DNA from: Sulfurovum sp.
Lineage (GTDB): Bacteria; Campylobacterota; Campylobacteria; Campylobacterales; Sulfurovaceae
Direction of reading: 5' to 3'
Assembly (NCBI GenBank): GCA_023955225.1
Contig: JAGSGJ010000003.1
Location: forward strand, 10,331 to 74,330
Length of the DNA stretch: 64,000 nucleotides
Below the pieces are notes generated by a model. It ran no database searches, was not told where the DNA came from, and saw nothing but the letters and a program-made list of their open reading frames with translations. This document shows positions 8,507-16,499 of the stretch, in pieces; within the stretch, counting starts at the first letter, position 1, and every line of letters starts with the position of its first letter. Position numbers and translations under genes: made by a program.

Positions 8507-10036
8507 TTAGTCAACCATAGATCTAAAGCGGATCAATTCACTCATACGGTAGCCGCTATAGCGTCCCAACAAGATGATCCCTGCCAATACCACCAGGAGT
8601 AACTCCGGAAAGTTAAAAGCCATATGTGAAACAAAAGGGTCGCTCATCACAAAGTATGCAAATATAGCTACGATCAAGGATCCTCCTCCTTGAATAAATA
8701 CCTCGTGAGCACCTTCTTCTTCCCATAATATTGACATTCTCTCAATCGTCCAAGCCAAAATGATCATAGGGAAAAAAGTAATGGTAAGAACTTCTTTAAT
8801 GCCTAGTTTAAAACTTAAAATACTCATAAAGGACATAATCATGATCACCACGATCATAACAGCAGAGATCCTTGCCACAAGCAGTAAATTAAGACTGCTT
8901 AGATAAGAACGAATCATTAAACCTATACCAACGATCAAAATAAACATGATCAATCCGGCAAACAGGGTCGTTTCCATAAATGCTAAAGCTATCAAAATAG
9001 GCATAAACGTCCCTGATGTCCTCAACCCTACCAATATTCTTAATAATACAACCACCAATGCACCAAAAGGCACCAACAATATATGTCTATAGGCATTCTG
9101 CTCTGATACAGGCAGAGAGAAGAGTGAAAAATCCAATACGGCAGCTTTCTCTACGAGCTCGTTCTTATCAAGAAGATATTGAATGGGAACCTGTCGTTCT
9201 GTGATTGAAAAACTGATATTGGACTTTTTCCCTCCTGTTACATCAAGCAGTGAATCTCCACCTCTCTGCCAGATAAAAAAGTTCTTATCTCTAGTGACTT
9301 TCCCTTTTTTCAGATCATAGAGTTGCCATTTCTTTCCATCATAGACCTCCAGCATAGGTGTCAGAGCAATATTACGTCTTTCGCTCACCAGGTAGAGTCC
9401 ATAAATTTTACGTGCCAATATATGTCTGTATCTTAAAAGACGATAAAGCATGTCTATCTTTGCTTCTCCTCCTTGAGAAAGAAGAATTTTTGCAGCCTGA
9501 GAAGGATCTTTTTCATTAAATTCCTGAATCAACTGGGCTGCAAAGGAATGCGTATCTGCAGACCTCAATCGAACATCATCAAGAAGGATTTTTGCTGTAT
9601 TTACCAGTGTGTCAGGAAGGTCACTTAGAGAAGCTTTTTCCTGTTCATTAAATGCAATAGGTGGTTTTGGATTCTTTTCCCCAGGTTCGATCATCACTTC
9701 AAGAGAGTAATAAAGTATTTGAGGACCTGAAACTCTACGTTTACTCCATTCAGCTCTTTTCCCATTTTCAGTTTGTGCTTCAGCATAACCAAAACCTGAC
9801 GAGGCTACATCTTCAGAGAGTATTTGTATACCATCCTGAGCCTGTGGAAGTGCCATAGAGACCAAAGCTGCTTTCTTTTGTCCCTCAAAGGAGATTTCTG
9901 CGCCAACAGTATAGACAGAACTCCTTTCATGGGGTAAAAATGGTATGCCTAATATACTGACTTTATACCAAATAATTATAAGACCCATAAATGCCAGACT
10001 CAGTGCGATCAATAATGCTTGAAATCTTCTTGACAT
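8507..10036 (-). CDS. Inactive transglutaminase fused to seven transmembrane helices
   Basis: 509 residues. One N-terminal membrane anchor (~7-26), then a ~300-residue extracytoplasmic region with transglutaminase-like sequence that I cannot match to a full Cys-His-Asp triad, then about seven hydrophobic segments from ~325 to 495, ending in a short cytoplasmic tail. This is the architecture of the 'inactive transglutaminase, 7TM' family. It lies between the ATP-grasp and retropepsin-like genes in a three-gene unit that recurs in Proteobacteria, so the three probably act together at the envelope. The shared function is inference. Confidence 0.85.
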   Translation of the reverse strand: MSRRFQALLIALSLAFMGLIIIWYKVSILGIPFLPHERSSVYTVGAEISFEGQKKAALVSMALPQAQDGIQILSEDVASSGFGYAEAQTENGKRAEWSKRRVSGPQILYYSLEVMIEPGEKNPKPPIAFNEQEKASLSDLPDTLVNTAKILLDDVRLRSADTHSFAAQLIQEFNEKDPSQAAKILLSQGGEAKIDMLYRLLRYRHILARKIYGLYLVSERRNIALTPMLEVYDGKKWQLYDLKKGKVTRDKNFFIWQRGGDSLLDVTGGKKSNISFSITERQVPIQYLLDKNELVEKAAVLDFSLFSLPVSEQNAYRHILLVPFGALVVVLLRILVGLRTSGTFMPILIALAFMETTLFAGLIMFILIVGIGLMIRSYLSSLNLLLVARISAVMIVVIMIMSFMSILSFKLGIKEVLTITFFPMIILAWTIERMSILWEEEGAHEVFIQGGGSLIVAIFAYFVMSDPFVSHMAFNFPELLLVVLAGIILLGRYSGYRMSELIRFRSMVD

Positions 10037-10045
10037 AAATTCCCC

Positions 10046-10612
10046 TTACTTTGGAAGCTTCATAGGTTTAAATTGATATTTTTTAGCAACATCCACGATA
10101 AAAAAGTCACGTAAAAAATTACGTCCTATAAGTACAGGGTATAAATATGCATCTCTATCATTCAAGTTCACAGAAATAAGTTGAGATACATTCCCAAGGA
10201 TGATACGCATCTTTACAACATAGCGATCCTGTGACTCTTCTCCATGACGTTTGATCTGTACGGTTTTAATCACTTTTTTTTCAATTGTATGCTCTTTTTC
10301 TCCATCGACACAAATAAACCGTACCCACTGTTTTCCATCACGTTCAAAAGGTGTAATGTTCCTTGCATCAATGGATGTTGTTTTTGCACCTGTATCAATA
10401 CGTGCTTTAAGTACTGCATTAGGTGGAACAAGTCGAACATTCTCAACTGCTCCAATGATCCTTTTGGCATCAGATTTCTCTGTGTTTAAATTTTCATAAG
10501 TGCTGTTTTGGTCCGCAGAAAGTATTGTTTTTTCTTTAGCTTCAATAAAAGATGTAACACAAAAAAAAAGCAAAAATAGGATGCTGTAATGCCATCTTGT
10601 TGGTAAAATCAT
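10046..10612 (-). CDS. Retropepsin-like protein ('ATP-dependent zinc protease' family)
   Basis: 188 residues. N-terminal hydrophobic segment (~6-24) looks like a signal peptide or anchor. 'KARIDTGAKTTSIDA' near residue 70-84 has the D-T-G-A active-site signature of retropepsin-like aspartic peptidases; 'LIGRNFL' near the C-terminus is the second conserved motif. The historic family name 'ATP-dependent zinc protease' (RimB-like) is not supported by any metal motif I can see. It is the first gene of the triplet with the 7TM protein and ATP-grasp enzyme, 9 bp apart. GGAGAA precedes the ATG. Confidence 0.82.
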   Translation of the reverse strand: MILPTRWHYSILFLLFFCVTSFIEAKEKTILSADQNSTYENLNTEKSDAKRIIGAVENVRLVPPNAVLKARIDTGAKTTSIDARNITPFERDGKQWVRFICVDGEKEHTIEKKVIKTVQIKRHGEESQDRYVVKMRIILGNVSQLISVNLNDRDAYLYPVLIGRNFLRDFFIVDVAKKYQFKPMKLPK

Positions 10613-10718
10613 TACTATTCTCCAAATATTATAGGTAATTGTATTATATCATATAATATGTCCTATATAGTATATTTATAGTTAGTGCAGAAAAAGGAAA
10701 CATTGCTATAAAATACGA

Positions 10719-11465
10719 TTAATATATAAGCTTATCCCACCCAAAATTTCTAAATAATTTATGCCATGTATCGTCTGTTTTAGCATCTATTACTAAAAGT
10801 TGTTTGTTTATTGGATTCATAAAAGAAAGCCTATTTGCATGCAACAACAACCTATGACAATCAAACTTCTCACGGAACAATTTATTGTGTTCCCCTCTTC
10901 CATGTTTTGTATCTCCTACGATGGGATGGAATATATGTTTCATATGGCGTCTAAGCTGATGTTTTCTTCCTGTTTTCGGGAAGAGTTTTACCAGTGAATA
11001 GCGTGCTACCGGATAGCGGCTTACAGGAAAGGGCAATTCTACTGTAGCCAAACGTTCATACCCTGTTTGTGCCTCTTGTACCTCTTTAGTGATACCTTTC
11101 TGCTTTTGCTCTTTGGTATCTAACATCTGCTTGAGCGGGTAGTCTATCAGTGATGCATCTTCAGTAAAACCACGTACGATGGCAATGTACTCTTTATGGA
11201 CTTGGGATGAACGAAAAAGAAGAGACATCGTCTGGGCCATTTCGGCACTCAGCGCAAAAAGCAATACCCCTGAGGTTGGTTTATCTAAACGATGGATAGG
11301 ATAGACATATTGCCCTATCTGATCACGTAACATTTGCAGTGCGAACTGCGTTTCATGTTTGTCTATAGGTGACTTATGTACAAGCAAACCCGATGGTTTA
11401 TTGATAGCCACAAGATACGTATCCTGATAGAGTATTTCCAAAGGGTTTATTTCCATATTATCCAT
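10719..11465 (-). CDS. truC: tRNA pseudouridine(65) synthase TruC
   Basis: 248 residues from the first ATG; an internal ATG at residue 4 (11456) gives 'MEINPLEILYQD', closer to the E. coli start. RluA-superfamily catalytic motif 'HRLDKPTSGVLL' with Asp61. It matches E. coli TruC in many places: 'NKPSGLLVH', 'RDQIGQ', 'LATVELP', 'PKTGRKHQLRRHMKH', 'DTWHKLFRNFGW'. TruC modifies U65 of tRNA-Ile and tRNA-Asp. It is divergent from smpB. Confidence 0.9.
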   Translation of the reverse strand: MDNMEINPLEILYQDTYLVAINKPSGLLVHKSPIDKHETQFALQMLRDQIGQYVYPIHRLDKPTSGVLLFALSAEMAQTMSLLFRSSQVHKEYIAIVRGFTEDASLIDYPLKQMLDTKEQKQKGITKEVQEAQTGYERLATVELPFPVSRYPVARYSLVKLFPKTGRKHQLRRHMKHIFHPIVGDTKHGRGEHNKLFREKFDCHRLLLHANRLSFMNPINKQLLVIDAKTDDTWHKLFRNFGWDKLIY

Positions 11466-11468
11466 GGT

Positions 11469-11487
11469 GAATTATATGATATAATTC
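11469..11487. promoter_or_regulatory. Palindrome carrying divergent -10 elements (truC / smpB)
   Basis: GAATTATA-TGA-TATAATTC is a perfect 8-bp inverted repeat. Each arm contains a TATAAT on one strand (11480-11485 on +; 11471-11476 on -), so the palindrome supplies a -10 to smpB on one side and truC on the other. The truC transcript would have almost no leader. Confidence 0.5.
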
Positions 11488-11555
11488 TACAAAATATAGA
11501 TAGAACCCTCTACGTAACCTAGATACTCATAATGGGTTCTATATAAAGGACCGAT

Positions 11556-12014
11556 TTGGCGATAAATATCGTAGCACAGAACAAAAAAGCCAGACACGAT
11601 TACGAGATACTTGAAAAGTTTGAAGCAGGCATCGTACTGGCTGGTGCTGAAGTGAAAGCATTACGTGCCAAACGTGCCAATCTTGCAGATGCTTTTTGCC
11701 GTTTCATCCAGGGCGAACTGCACCTTATGAATGCACACATCGCTCACCTCGAGACAACGAATAGAAACTATGTACCTGATACCAGAGCGCCCAGGAAACT
11801 ACTTTTGCATAAAAAACAGTTGGAAAAACTGTATGTAAAAGTACATAAAGATGGTTTGACAATTGTACCTCTAATGATTTACTTTAATGAAAAAAATCTA
11901 GCCAAAGTGAGCATTGCACTTGCCAAAGGTAAACAACTTCATGACAAACGTGCAGACATGAAAGCAAAAACCCTCAACCGTGAAGCCCAACAAGCTATGA
12001 AAAATAGAGAATAA
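11556..12014 (+). CDS. smpB: SsrA-binding protein SmpB
   Basis: 152 residues, normal for SmpB, the tmRNA partner in trans-translation ribosome rescue. It starts with TTG, supported by AAAGGA five bases upstream and by the protein beginning 'MAINIVAQNKKARHDYEI' as in the family. 'AGIVLAGAEVKALRAKRANL' (family core) and the basic C-terminal tail 'KQLHDKRADMKAK' are present. In H. pylori smpB directly follows ispE; here 5.4 kb of other genes separate them. Confidence 0.95.
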   Translation: MAINIVAQNKKARHDYEILEKFEAGIVLAGAEVKALRAKRANLADAFCRFIQGELHLMNAHIAHLETTNRNYVPDTRAPRKLLLHKKQLEKLYVKVHKDGLTIVPLMIYFNEKNLAKVSIALAKGKQLHDKRADMKAKTLNREAQQAMKNRE

Positions 12015-12018
12015 CAAC

Positions 12019-12501
12019 ATGCAAAAACTTAGTGAACTATTGACCGGGTATCAAAGTGTTGTCCTGGGAACTCAAGGTAGTAATGGCTATCCTTTTTCCT
12101 CTTACGCACCTTTTTACTATGATGGGGAACAAGTGTATATCTTCATCTCTAACATTGCCACACATGCAAAAAACATACAAACCACACCTCAGGCTTCAGC
12201 ATTATTTATCGAAGATGAGAGCAAGAGTGAAAACATCTTTGCCAGAAAACGTATCTCACTGCAATGCGATGTAACATCTGTCTCTAGAGATGAAGAAACA
12301 TTTAACACTGTTATGGAAAATTTTCAAGATAAATTTGATGCGACTATGGTTACGATGCTCATGGGAATGAAAGACTTTAATCTTTATGCACTCAAGCCCA
12401 TTTACGGTGAAGCGACCTTTGGATTTGGAGAAGCCTATCACATAGGTGGGGAGAAAATGAATGAACTTGTAACAAGAACCGGAGACCGTGGTCACAAATA
12501 A
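12019..12501 (+). CDS. HugZ/HutZ-family heme oxygenase-like protein
   Basis: 160 residues, FMN-binding split-barrel fold (pyridoxamine phosphate oxidase-like). 'SSYAPFYYDGEQVYIFIS' and 'ATHAKNIQTTPQASALFIED' (split at the 18-base limit here) match the heme-utilization subgroup, and the end 'GFGEAYHIGG...GHK' resembles the C-terminal region of V. cholerae HutZ, where a late histidine contacts heme. Length is near HutZ (~176 aa) and shorter than H. pylori HugZ (~251 aa). Predicted role: heme degradation or binding in the cytoplasm. It follows smpB by 4 bp and abuts the convergent membrane gene with no gap. Confidence 0.75.
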   Translation: MQKLSELLTGYQSVVLGTQGSNGYPFSSYAPFYYDGEQVYIFISNIATHAKNIQTTPQASALFIEDESKSENIFARKRISLQCDVTSVSRDEETFNTVMENFQDKFDATMVTMLMGMKDFNLYALKPIYGEATFGFGEAYHIGGEKMNELVTRTGDRGHK

Positions 12502-13428
12502 TTAAACCTTTTGACTCTTTCTCTTTTGTACTAACATTTCTCGAGGAGAGAAGTAAGCACGCTCTTTCTTTTCTTGCATTCTCTTTTTACGCTTATCTAT
12601 AAGTTTGGTATGTATGTTTGGATTAAGTGTTCTGCTTTGCTTCACTCTTTTCCATAATGAGATTCGTTCATACCCTATGAAGTTATATATACTCTTTTGT
12701 ATCTTTTTAACCAACCACTGTAAAAAACGTTTCACCGGTATATGAAATACCTTTTCCAGATAAACCTCAATCCAACCGAACATCCATATAAAAAAAGCGT
12801 AGATCTTACGTAGCCCTTTAGCCAAAAATGGAACCTTTTCCATCCATGAGAGCAGCCATGTAAAGATGATGACTTCGACAATAGGAGCAAGCCAGCTTCC
12901 CCATAGATAATCTGTAAAGAAATAGGCAACCGCTGTACCCCCTTTAAGAAATATAGCTAACAAAAAGCTCCATACTTTAGCCACAAAAACTTTTACGGCA
13001 AGCATACCACCCATAAACTTACCTATGAAACCCAATGAGCCAAGAAAAACAAAAACTGTCATGACTTTTTTGACTAAAGGAAAGTTTTTAAAGTTCTTTT
13101 TTGCATGTTGCACCAGTCTTCTAATATCATGGGTGAGATGGTCTAAAAAATGTGTTTTTACATTTCCCATCACTACTTTTTCCACCACATATCGTTTTCC
13201 CAATCCTGTAGCAGAAAGCAGTACAAGTTTTTTCATGAAAAGTGTCAAGATGAACTTTCCTTTCACAAGAAAAAATGCAGCCAAAAGTGCAAAAAGGTTT
13301 TTCTTTATAAAAAACACTATTCTAAAGAATAAGGCAACGAGAAAAGCCCGACTCTCCTCGTTACTGAATATGATCATGATACTAACAAGAAGTAGAAGCA
13401 GTATCCATAAAATAAGTCGTTTTTTCAT
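12502..13428 (-). CDS. Hypothetical multi-pass membrane protein with basic tail
   Basis: 308 residues, not recognised. Hydrophobic segments at about 5-24, 28-60, 115-170 and 178-225 suggest five to seven membrane helices. The last ~75 residues are strongly basic ('KLIDKRKKRMQEKKER') and would be cytoplasmic by the positive-inside rule. It follows the 187-aa membrane gene by 8 bp and probably shares its transcript. The stop codon abuts the convergent HutZ-like gene. No function proposed. Confidence 0.7.
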   Translation of the reverse strand: MKKRLILWILLLLLVSIMIIFSNEESRAFLVALFFRIVFFIKKNLFALLAAFFLVKGKFILTLFMKKLVLLSATGLGKRYVVEKVVMGNVKTHFLDHLTHDIRRLVQHAKKNFKNFPLVKKVMTVFVFLGSLGFIGKFMGGMLAVKVFVAKVWSFLLAIFLKGGTAVAYFFTDYLWGSWLAPIVEVIIFTWLLSWMEKVPFLAKGLRKIYAFFIWMFGWIEVYLEKVFHIPVKRFLQWLVKKIQKSIYNFIGYERISLWKRVKQSRTLNPNIHTKLIDKRKKRMQEKKERAYFSPREMLVQKRKSQKV

Positions 13429-13436
13429 TTGTAAAT

Positions 13437-14000
13437 CTATTTTCTAAGTGATGCTTTGACTGTTTTATAAAGCTGTTTAATTTTCTCTATAAAAGGACTT
13501 TTATTTGCAAAGTATTTTTCTTTTAAAGCTTTAATATGTGTCTTCGTCTGTACAAAATATGCCATGGTTTTCTGATGTATTTCACTAGATTTAATCCAAT
13601 CAATCGCCTTCATAATCCAATCATACACCCATTTAAACCATCCAAACTGCATCAGCTTATCTTCAGTGACTCTAAAGAGCCAAAAAGTAAATGCTGCTAT
13701 AGGTATTTTAGAGATATACAAAGTCAAACCTAAAAAAACTTGACCCGATACAAATAACATCCCCGCATAAATACCAAATGCTTCCACAATAGTAAGTAAT
13801 ACCACAAATATAACAAGAATCACAGAAGGGTTCACACTCTCTAACTTTGCTTCTACCTTCTGAAGAATTTTAAGTGCATGAATAGCTTCATAAATAGGCT
13901 TTGCAATCCCCTCCCAGATCAACTCTTCAAAAATAATATAAGTGATGACAAGCAGGAGTTGTAAAAGTGAAAGTAATCTGTATTTTATGGCTGATAACAT
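13437..14000 (-). CDS. Hypothetical membrane protein, partner of the 308-aa protein
   Basis: 187 residues, not recognised. Hydrophobic segments at ~8-28, ~60-82 and ~85-110, then an amphipathic, lysine-rich C-terminal helix region (~130-187). It is the upstream gene of a two-gene unit; AGGGAT precedes the ATG and a -10 lies at 14031-14036. Both proteins combine a hydrophobic N-terminal part with a basic helical tail, suggesting a shared membrane complex, which is inference. Confidence 0.68.
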   Translation of the reverse strand: MLSAIKYRLLSLLQLLLVITYIIFEELIWEGIAKPIYEAIHALKILQKVEAKLESVNPSVILVIFVVLLTIVEAFGIYAGMLFVSGQVFLGLTLYISKIPIAAFTFWLFRVTEDKLMQFGWFKWVYDWIMKAIDWIKSSEIHQKTMAYFVQTKTHIKALKEKYFANKSPFIEKIKQLYKTVKASLRK

Positions 14001-14030
14001 TATGGGGTATCCCTAAATAAATTTTAAAAT

Positions 14031-14036
14031 ATTATA
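14031..14036 (-). promoter_or_regulatory. -10 element for the two membrane-protein genes
   Basis: TATAAT on the minus strand, 31 bp upstream of the ATG at 14000, preceded by CGC. Confidence 0.5.
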
Positions 14037-14095
14037 GCGATTATGATGTTTTGTATAAGTAAGTTTTAGAAAGTTTATATTTCTTTTTGATTTAC

Positions 14096-14189
14096 TGCAG
14101 TTTTGGTTAAATGGATTTTGTGTAGTGCGGAAGCTTACTGATAGTAAGTGACCAAACGGAACAAAGTCCATTTAGCCGAAAATGCTGCA
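14096..14189 (+). repeat. Large imperfect inverted repeat (94 nt hairpin)
   Basis: Left arm 14096-14121 (TGCAGTTTTGGTTAAATGG...) pairs with right arm 14161-14189 (...CCATTTAGCCGAAAATGCTG) over about 25 base pairs, with a 2-nt and a 1-nt bulge. The 39-nt interior holds a second perfect hairpin, CTTACT-GAT-AGTAAG (14134-14148). Two of the stem pairs are G-U on the plus-strand RNA and would be A-C mismatches on the other, so the plus-strand transcript folds better. It lies 15 bp beyond the rplS stop. It could be a terminator, a small mobile element (MITE-like) or a structured RNA. Confidence 0.6.
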
Positions 14190-14204
14190 AAGCAGAGAGA
14201 AAGA

Positions 14205-14564
14205 TTACTTTCTTCTGAGTTCTTTGATTCTTGCTGCTTTACCCTTAAGCTCTCTAAGATAGAACAATTTAGCTCTTCTAATTCTACCTCTTCTAAGTAC
14301 TTCGATACCTTCTATAGAGTTTGAGTATAGTGGGAAAATTCTTTCAACACCAACAGAGTTAGCACCCATTTTTCTTACCATGAATGTTCTACCAGTTCCT
14401 TGACCTCTTATTGCAATACAAAGACCCTCATAGTTTTGAACTCTTGTTTTTGCACCTTCTTTAATAGTTACGGCTACTCTTAGTGTGTCACCCGCTCTAA
14501 ATGCAGGAATATTTTTGTTTTCAACTTGTGCTTGCTCGAAGCTTTCAATGTATTTATTTCTCAT
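14205..14564 (-). CDS. rplS: 50S ribosomal protein L19
   Basis: 119 residues. 'FRAGDTLRVAVTIKEG' and 'RVQNYEGLCIAIRG' are L19 core sequences, ending 'LRELKGKAARIKELRRK'. L19 sits at the 30S-50S interface. It overlaps trmD by 11 bp and is last in the rpsP-KH-rimM-trmD-rplS operon. Confidence 0.97.
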   Translation of the reverse strand: MRNKYIESFEQAQVENKNIPAFRAGDTLRVAVTIKEGAKTRVQNYEGLCIAIRGQGTGRTFMVRKMGANSVGVERIFPLYSNSIEGIEVLRRGRIRRAKLFYLRELKGKAARIKELRRK

Positions 14565-15249
14565 GTGTTATACCTTTTTTGTATAAGTCTGGCCGAAAAT
14601 ACTTTGTTTTACACAAAGCCAGCCCTCTTTTTAAGTCCGTGATTTTACTATGATTACCCTTTAGAAATTCTGAAACCACTTCATTGTTTTCATAATTTTT
14701 AGGTTTTGTAAAAGAAGGAGCTTCCAAAAGCGATTCTTCAAAGCTCTCTATACTTAAAGAATCACTGTTGCCCAATACCGCTTCAACATTACGGCTAATA
14801 GCATCACAAACCACCATACTTGCCAGTTCTCCACCTGTTAAGATGAAATCTCCTATAGAAAAAAGTTCATCTGCCTGAGCTTCTATAACCCGTTCATCTA
14901 TACCTTCATAACGTCCGCTAACAAACACAATATGCTCTTTCTTGGCTAAACGTTTTGCATCATTTTGTGTAAATGGTTTAGCCACAGGAGAAAGGAACAC
15001 TACATGTGCGCGCCTAGATGTTTCTCTTACTTTATGAAGCGTATCCATCAAAGGTTGCGGAGTCATAAGCATACCTGCTCCACCACCTATCATCGGTGCA
15101 TCAACACGATTGTGTTTATCTGTAGTGAAATCACGTGGATTGTAAAAATCAATAGAGATCTTTTCATCTTCGATGGCACGTTTTAAGATACTTTCAGAAA
15201 AGTATCCTTTAATAAGATCGGGAAAAAGTGTGACGAAAGAGAAACGCAT
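14554..15249 (-). CDS. trmD: tRNA (guanine-N1-)-methyltransferase TrmD
   Basis: 231 residues. SPOUT-class enzyme making m1G37 in tRNA with S-adenosylmethionine, which prevents +1 frameshifting. Signatures: 'MRFSFVTLFPDLI' start, 'MIGGGAGMLM', 'FLSPVAKPFTQ', and the knot region 'GRYEGIDERVI...SIGDFILTGGE'. It lies 4 bp after rimM. Confidence 0.96.
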   Translation of the reverse strand: MRFSFVTLFPDLIKGYFSESILKRAIEDEKISIDFYNPRDFTTDKHNRVDAPMIGGGAGMLMTPQPLMDTLHKVRETSRRAHVVFLSPVAKPFTQNDAKRLAKKEHIVFVSGRYEGIDERVIEAQADELFSIGDFILTGGELASMVVCDAISRNVEAVLGNSDSLSIESFEESLLEAPSFTKPKNYENNEVVSEFLKGNHSKITDLKRGLALCKTKYFRPDLYKKGITHEK

Positions 15250-15253
15250 AGAC

Positions 15254-15781
15254 TTAACTTGCCTCTAATATGTCTTTAGCATCTTTCGTGTAAACGATTT
15301 TTTCTTTTGTATCTACAGTCAGTATATAACGATCAATATACGGAAGTAAAAAACCTTTAGAAAGCTCGGCATTTACCAATGCATCATCTGTTTTGATCAC
15401 GAGATAGTCAGTATCTGCCATACGTTGGATATCTGTTACTTCACCCAATATTTCATCACCTTGTTTTACAGTACATCCGATAACATCAAACCAAAAGTGT
15501 TGTCTTTCACCTAATTCACAATTTTCTTTCGTCTGTTCTTCATTGGCAAAAAGTTTGGTATTGGTCAACTTTTTTGCAGAATCAATACTTTCATACCCTG
15601 TAAAACGAATAATCCCACGCGTAAAATTGATATCTGCGATAGTAAGATCGCCACGGTTACTTTTATAAGTATTACCTACTTTAAATTGTTCTGGAAAATC
15701 TGTATGAAGGTGAAATTTGAGATCGCCCCAAAGTCCGATAGTACGCCCTATTTGAGCGATAAGAGAATCATCTTTAGACAT
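15254..15781 (-). CDS. rimM: 16S rRNA processing protein RimM
   Basis: 175 residues from the ATG at 15781 ('MSKDDSLIAQIGRTIGLWG'). An upstream in-frame ATG at 15808 would overlap the KH-protein gene by 20 bp and lacks a ribosome-binding site, so the inner start is preferred. RimM binds S19 and helps mature the 30S head. It has an N-terminal RimM domain ('IGRTIGLWGDLKFHLHTD') and a C-terminal PRC barrel ('DVIGCTVKQGDEILGEVTDI'). Confidence 0.9.
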   Translation of the reverse strand: MSKDDSLIAQIGRTIGLWGDLKFHLHTDFPEQFKVGNTYKSNRGDLTIADINFTRGIIRFTGYESIDSAKKLTNTKLFANEEQTKENCELGERQHFWFDVIGCTVKQGDEILGEVTDIQRMADTDYLVIKTDDALVNAELSKGFLLPYIDRYILTVDTKEKIVYTKDAKDILEAS

Positions 15782-15788
15782 AAAGTTG

Positions 15789-16031
15789 TTACTCTGAAGC
15801 TTTGACATTAACGCGGTAGTTTTTACCGCCTTTTGCTTTACAGCCGGAGATGACTGTTTTGATAGAATTGATCATTCTTCCTTCTTTACCGATAAGTTTA
15901 CCTATATCTTCACTGTTTGCGAAGATGGTAATCTCATCGAAACCCTCATCAACCTCTGCGATATCTATAGAGATATCTTCGGGGTTGTTTACCAAAAGCT
16001 TGGTATATGAGAGCAAGAATTCTTTAACCAT
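15789..16031 (-). CDS. KH-domain RNA-binding protein (KhpA-like)
   Basis: 80 residues. Single KH domain with the 'IGKLIGKEGRMINSIKTVI' GxxG loop at ~43-61. KhpA/YlqC proteins bind RNA and, in Gram-positives, partner KhpB in cell-size control. The position between rpsP and rimM is conserved across many bacteria. Confidence 0.92.
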   Translation of the reverse strand: MVKEFLLSYTKLLVNNPEDISIDIAEVDEGFDEITIFANSEDIGKLIGKEGRMINSIKTVISGCKAKGGKNYRVNVKASE

Positions 16032-16036
16032 TAGGA

Positions 16037-16267
16037 CTATTTTTTACCTGCTAGTCTTTTTACTGTTGGGCTCATTTGTGCACCAACACTTAACCAGTAG
16101 TTCAATCTTTCTTCGTCTAGTGTAAGATCTTTTGTTACGCTTACTGGGTTATAGTGACCAATTGCTTCGATCCAACCACCATCTCTTCTTTTTCTGCTGT
16201 CTGTTACTACGATTCTATAAAATGGCTTTTTCTTTCTACCCATTCTTGTCATTCTGATCATTGTCAT
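16037..16267 (-). CDS. rpsP: 30S ribosomal protein S16
   Basis: 76 residues. 'IRMTRMGRKKKPFYRIVVTD' followed by 'SRKRRDGGWIEAIGHYNP' is the S16 signature. First gene of the operon running to rplS. The leader is about 125 nt from the predicted promoter at 16393-16428. Confidence 0.97.
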   Translation of the reverse strand: MTMIRMTRMGRKKKPFYRIVVTDSRKRRDGGWIEAIGHYNPVSVTKDLTLDEERLNYWLSVGAQMSPTVKRLAGKK

Positions 16268-16392
16268 ATTGTGTCCTTTGTTTTTTCATTTGTTTAATGC
16301 CTATCTTGAGGAAAGCTACGCATTTTCGTAACAAGTACTGACAACTGTTTTTTAATGACTAAAACACTCATCAACACTTCATAAATTCTTTT

Positions 16393-16428
16393 GGAACGCG
16401 ATTTTACCATAAAAAGTATAAAGATTTT
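16393..16428 (-). promoter_or_regulatory. Promoter of the rpsP operon, shared in design with rpsB
   Basis: Minus strand reads AAAATCTT, 12 bp, then GGTAAAATCGCGTTCC. TAAAAT is the -10 and CGCG a GC-rich discriminator. The rpsB promoter at 47852-47887 has the same two blocks at the same 12-bp distance, differing by one base in the 16-bp block. Confidence 0.65.
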
Positions 16429-16438
16429 ATTAAAATCT
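16422..16438 (-). terminator. Possible terminator hairpin of ffh
   Basis: AGATTTT-ATT-AAAATCT, a perfect 7-bp stem followed on the minus strand by TTATACTTTTTA. Weak because it is A/T-only; it overlaps the upstream block of the rpsP promoter. Confidence 0.4.
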
Positions 16439-16499
16439 ATGGTTCTCTTAGGTATAAGGGTAGTAGTTGTATATACTTCATACAGAATCCCATCAGATC

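Noticed and set aside
15782..15808. Upstream ATG of rimM
   Set aside because: It overlaps the KH-protein gene by 20 bp, lacks a ribosome-binding site, and RimM proteins normally start close to the inner ATG.
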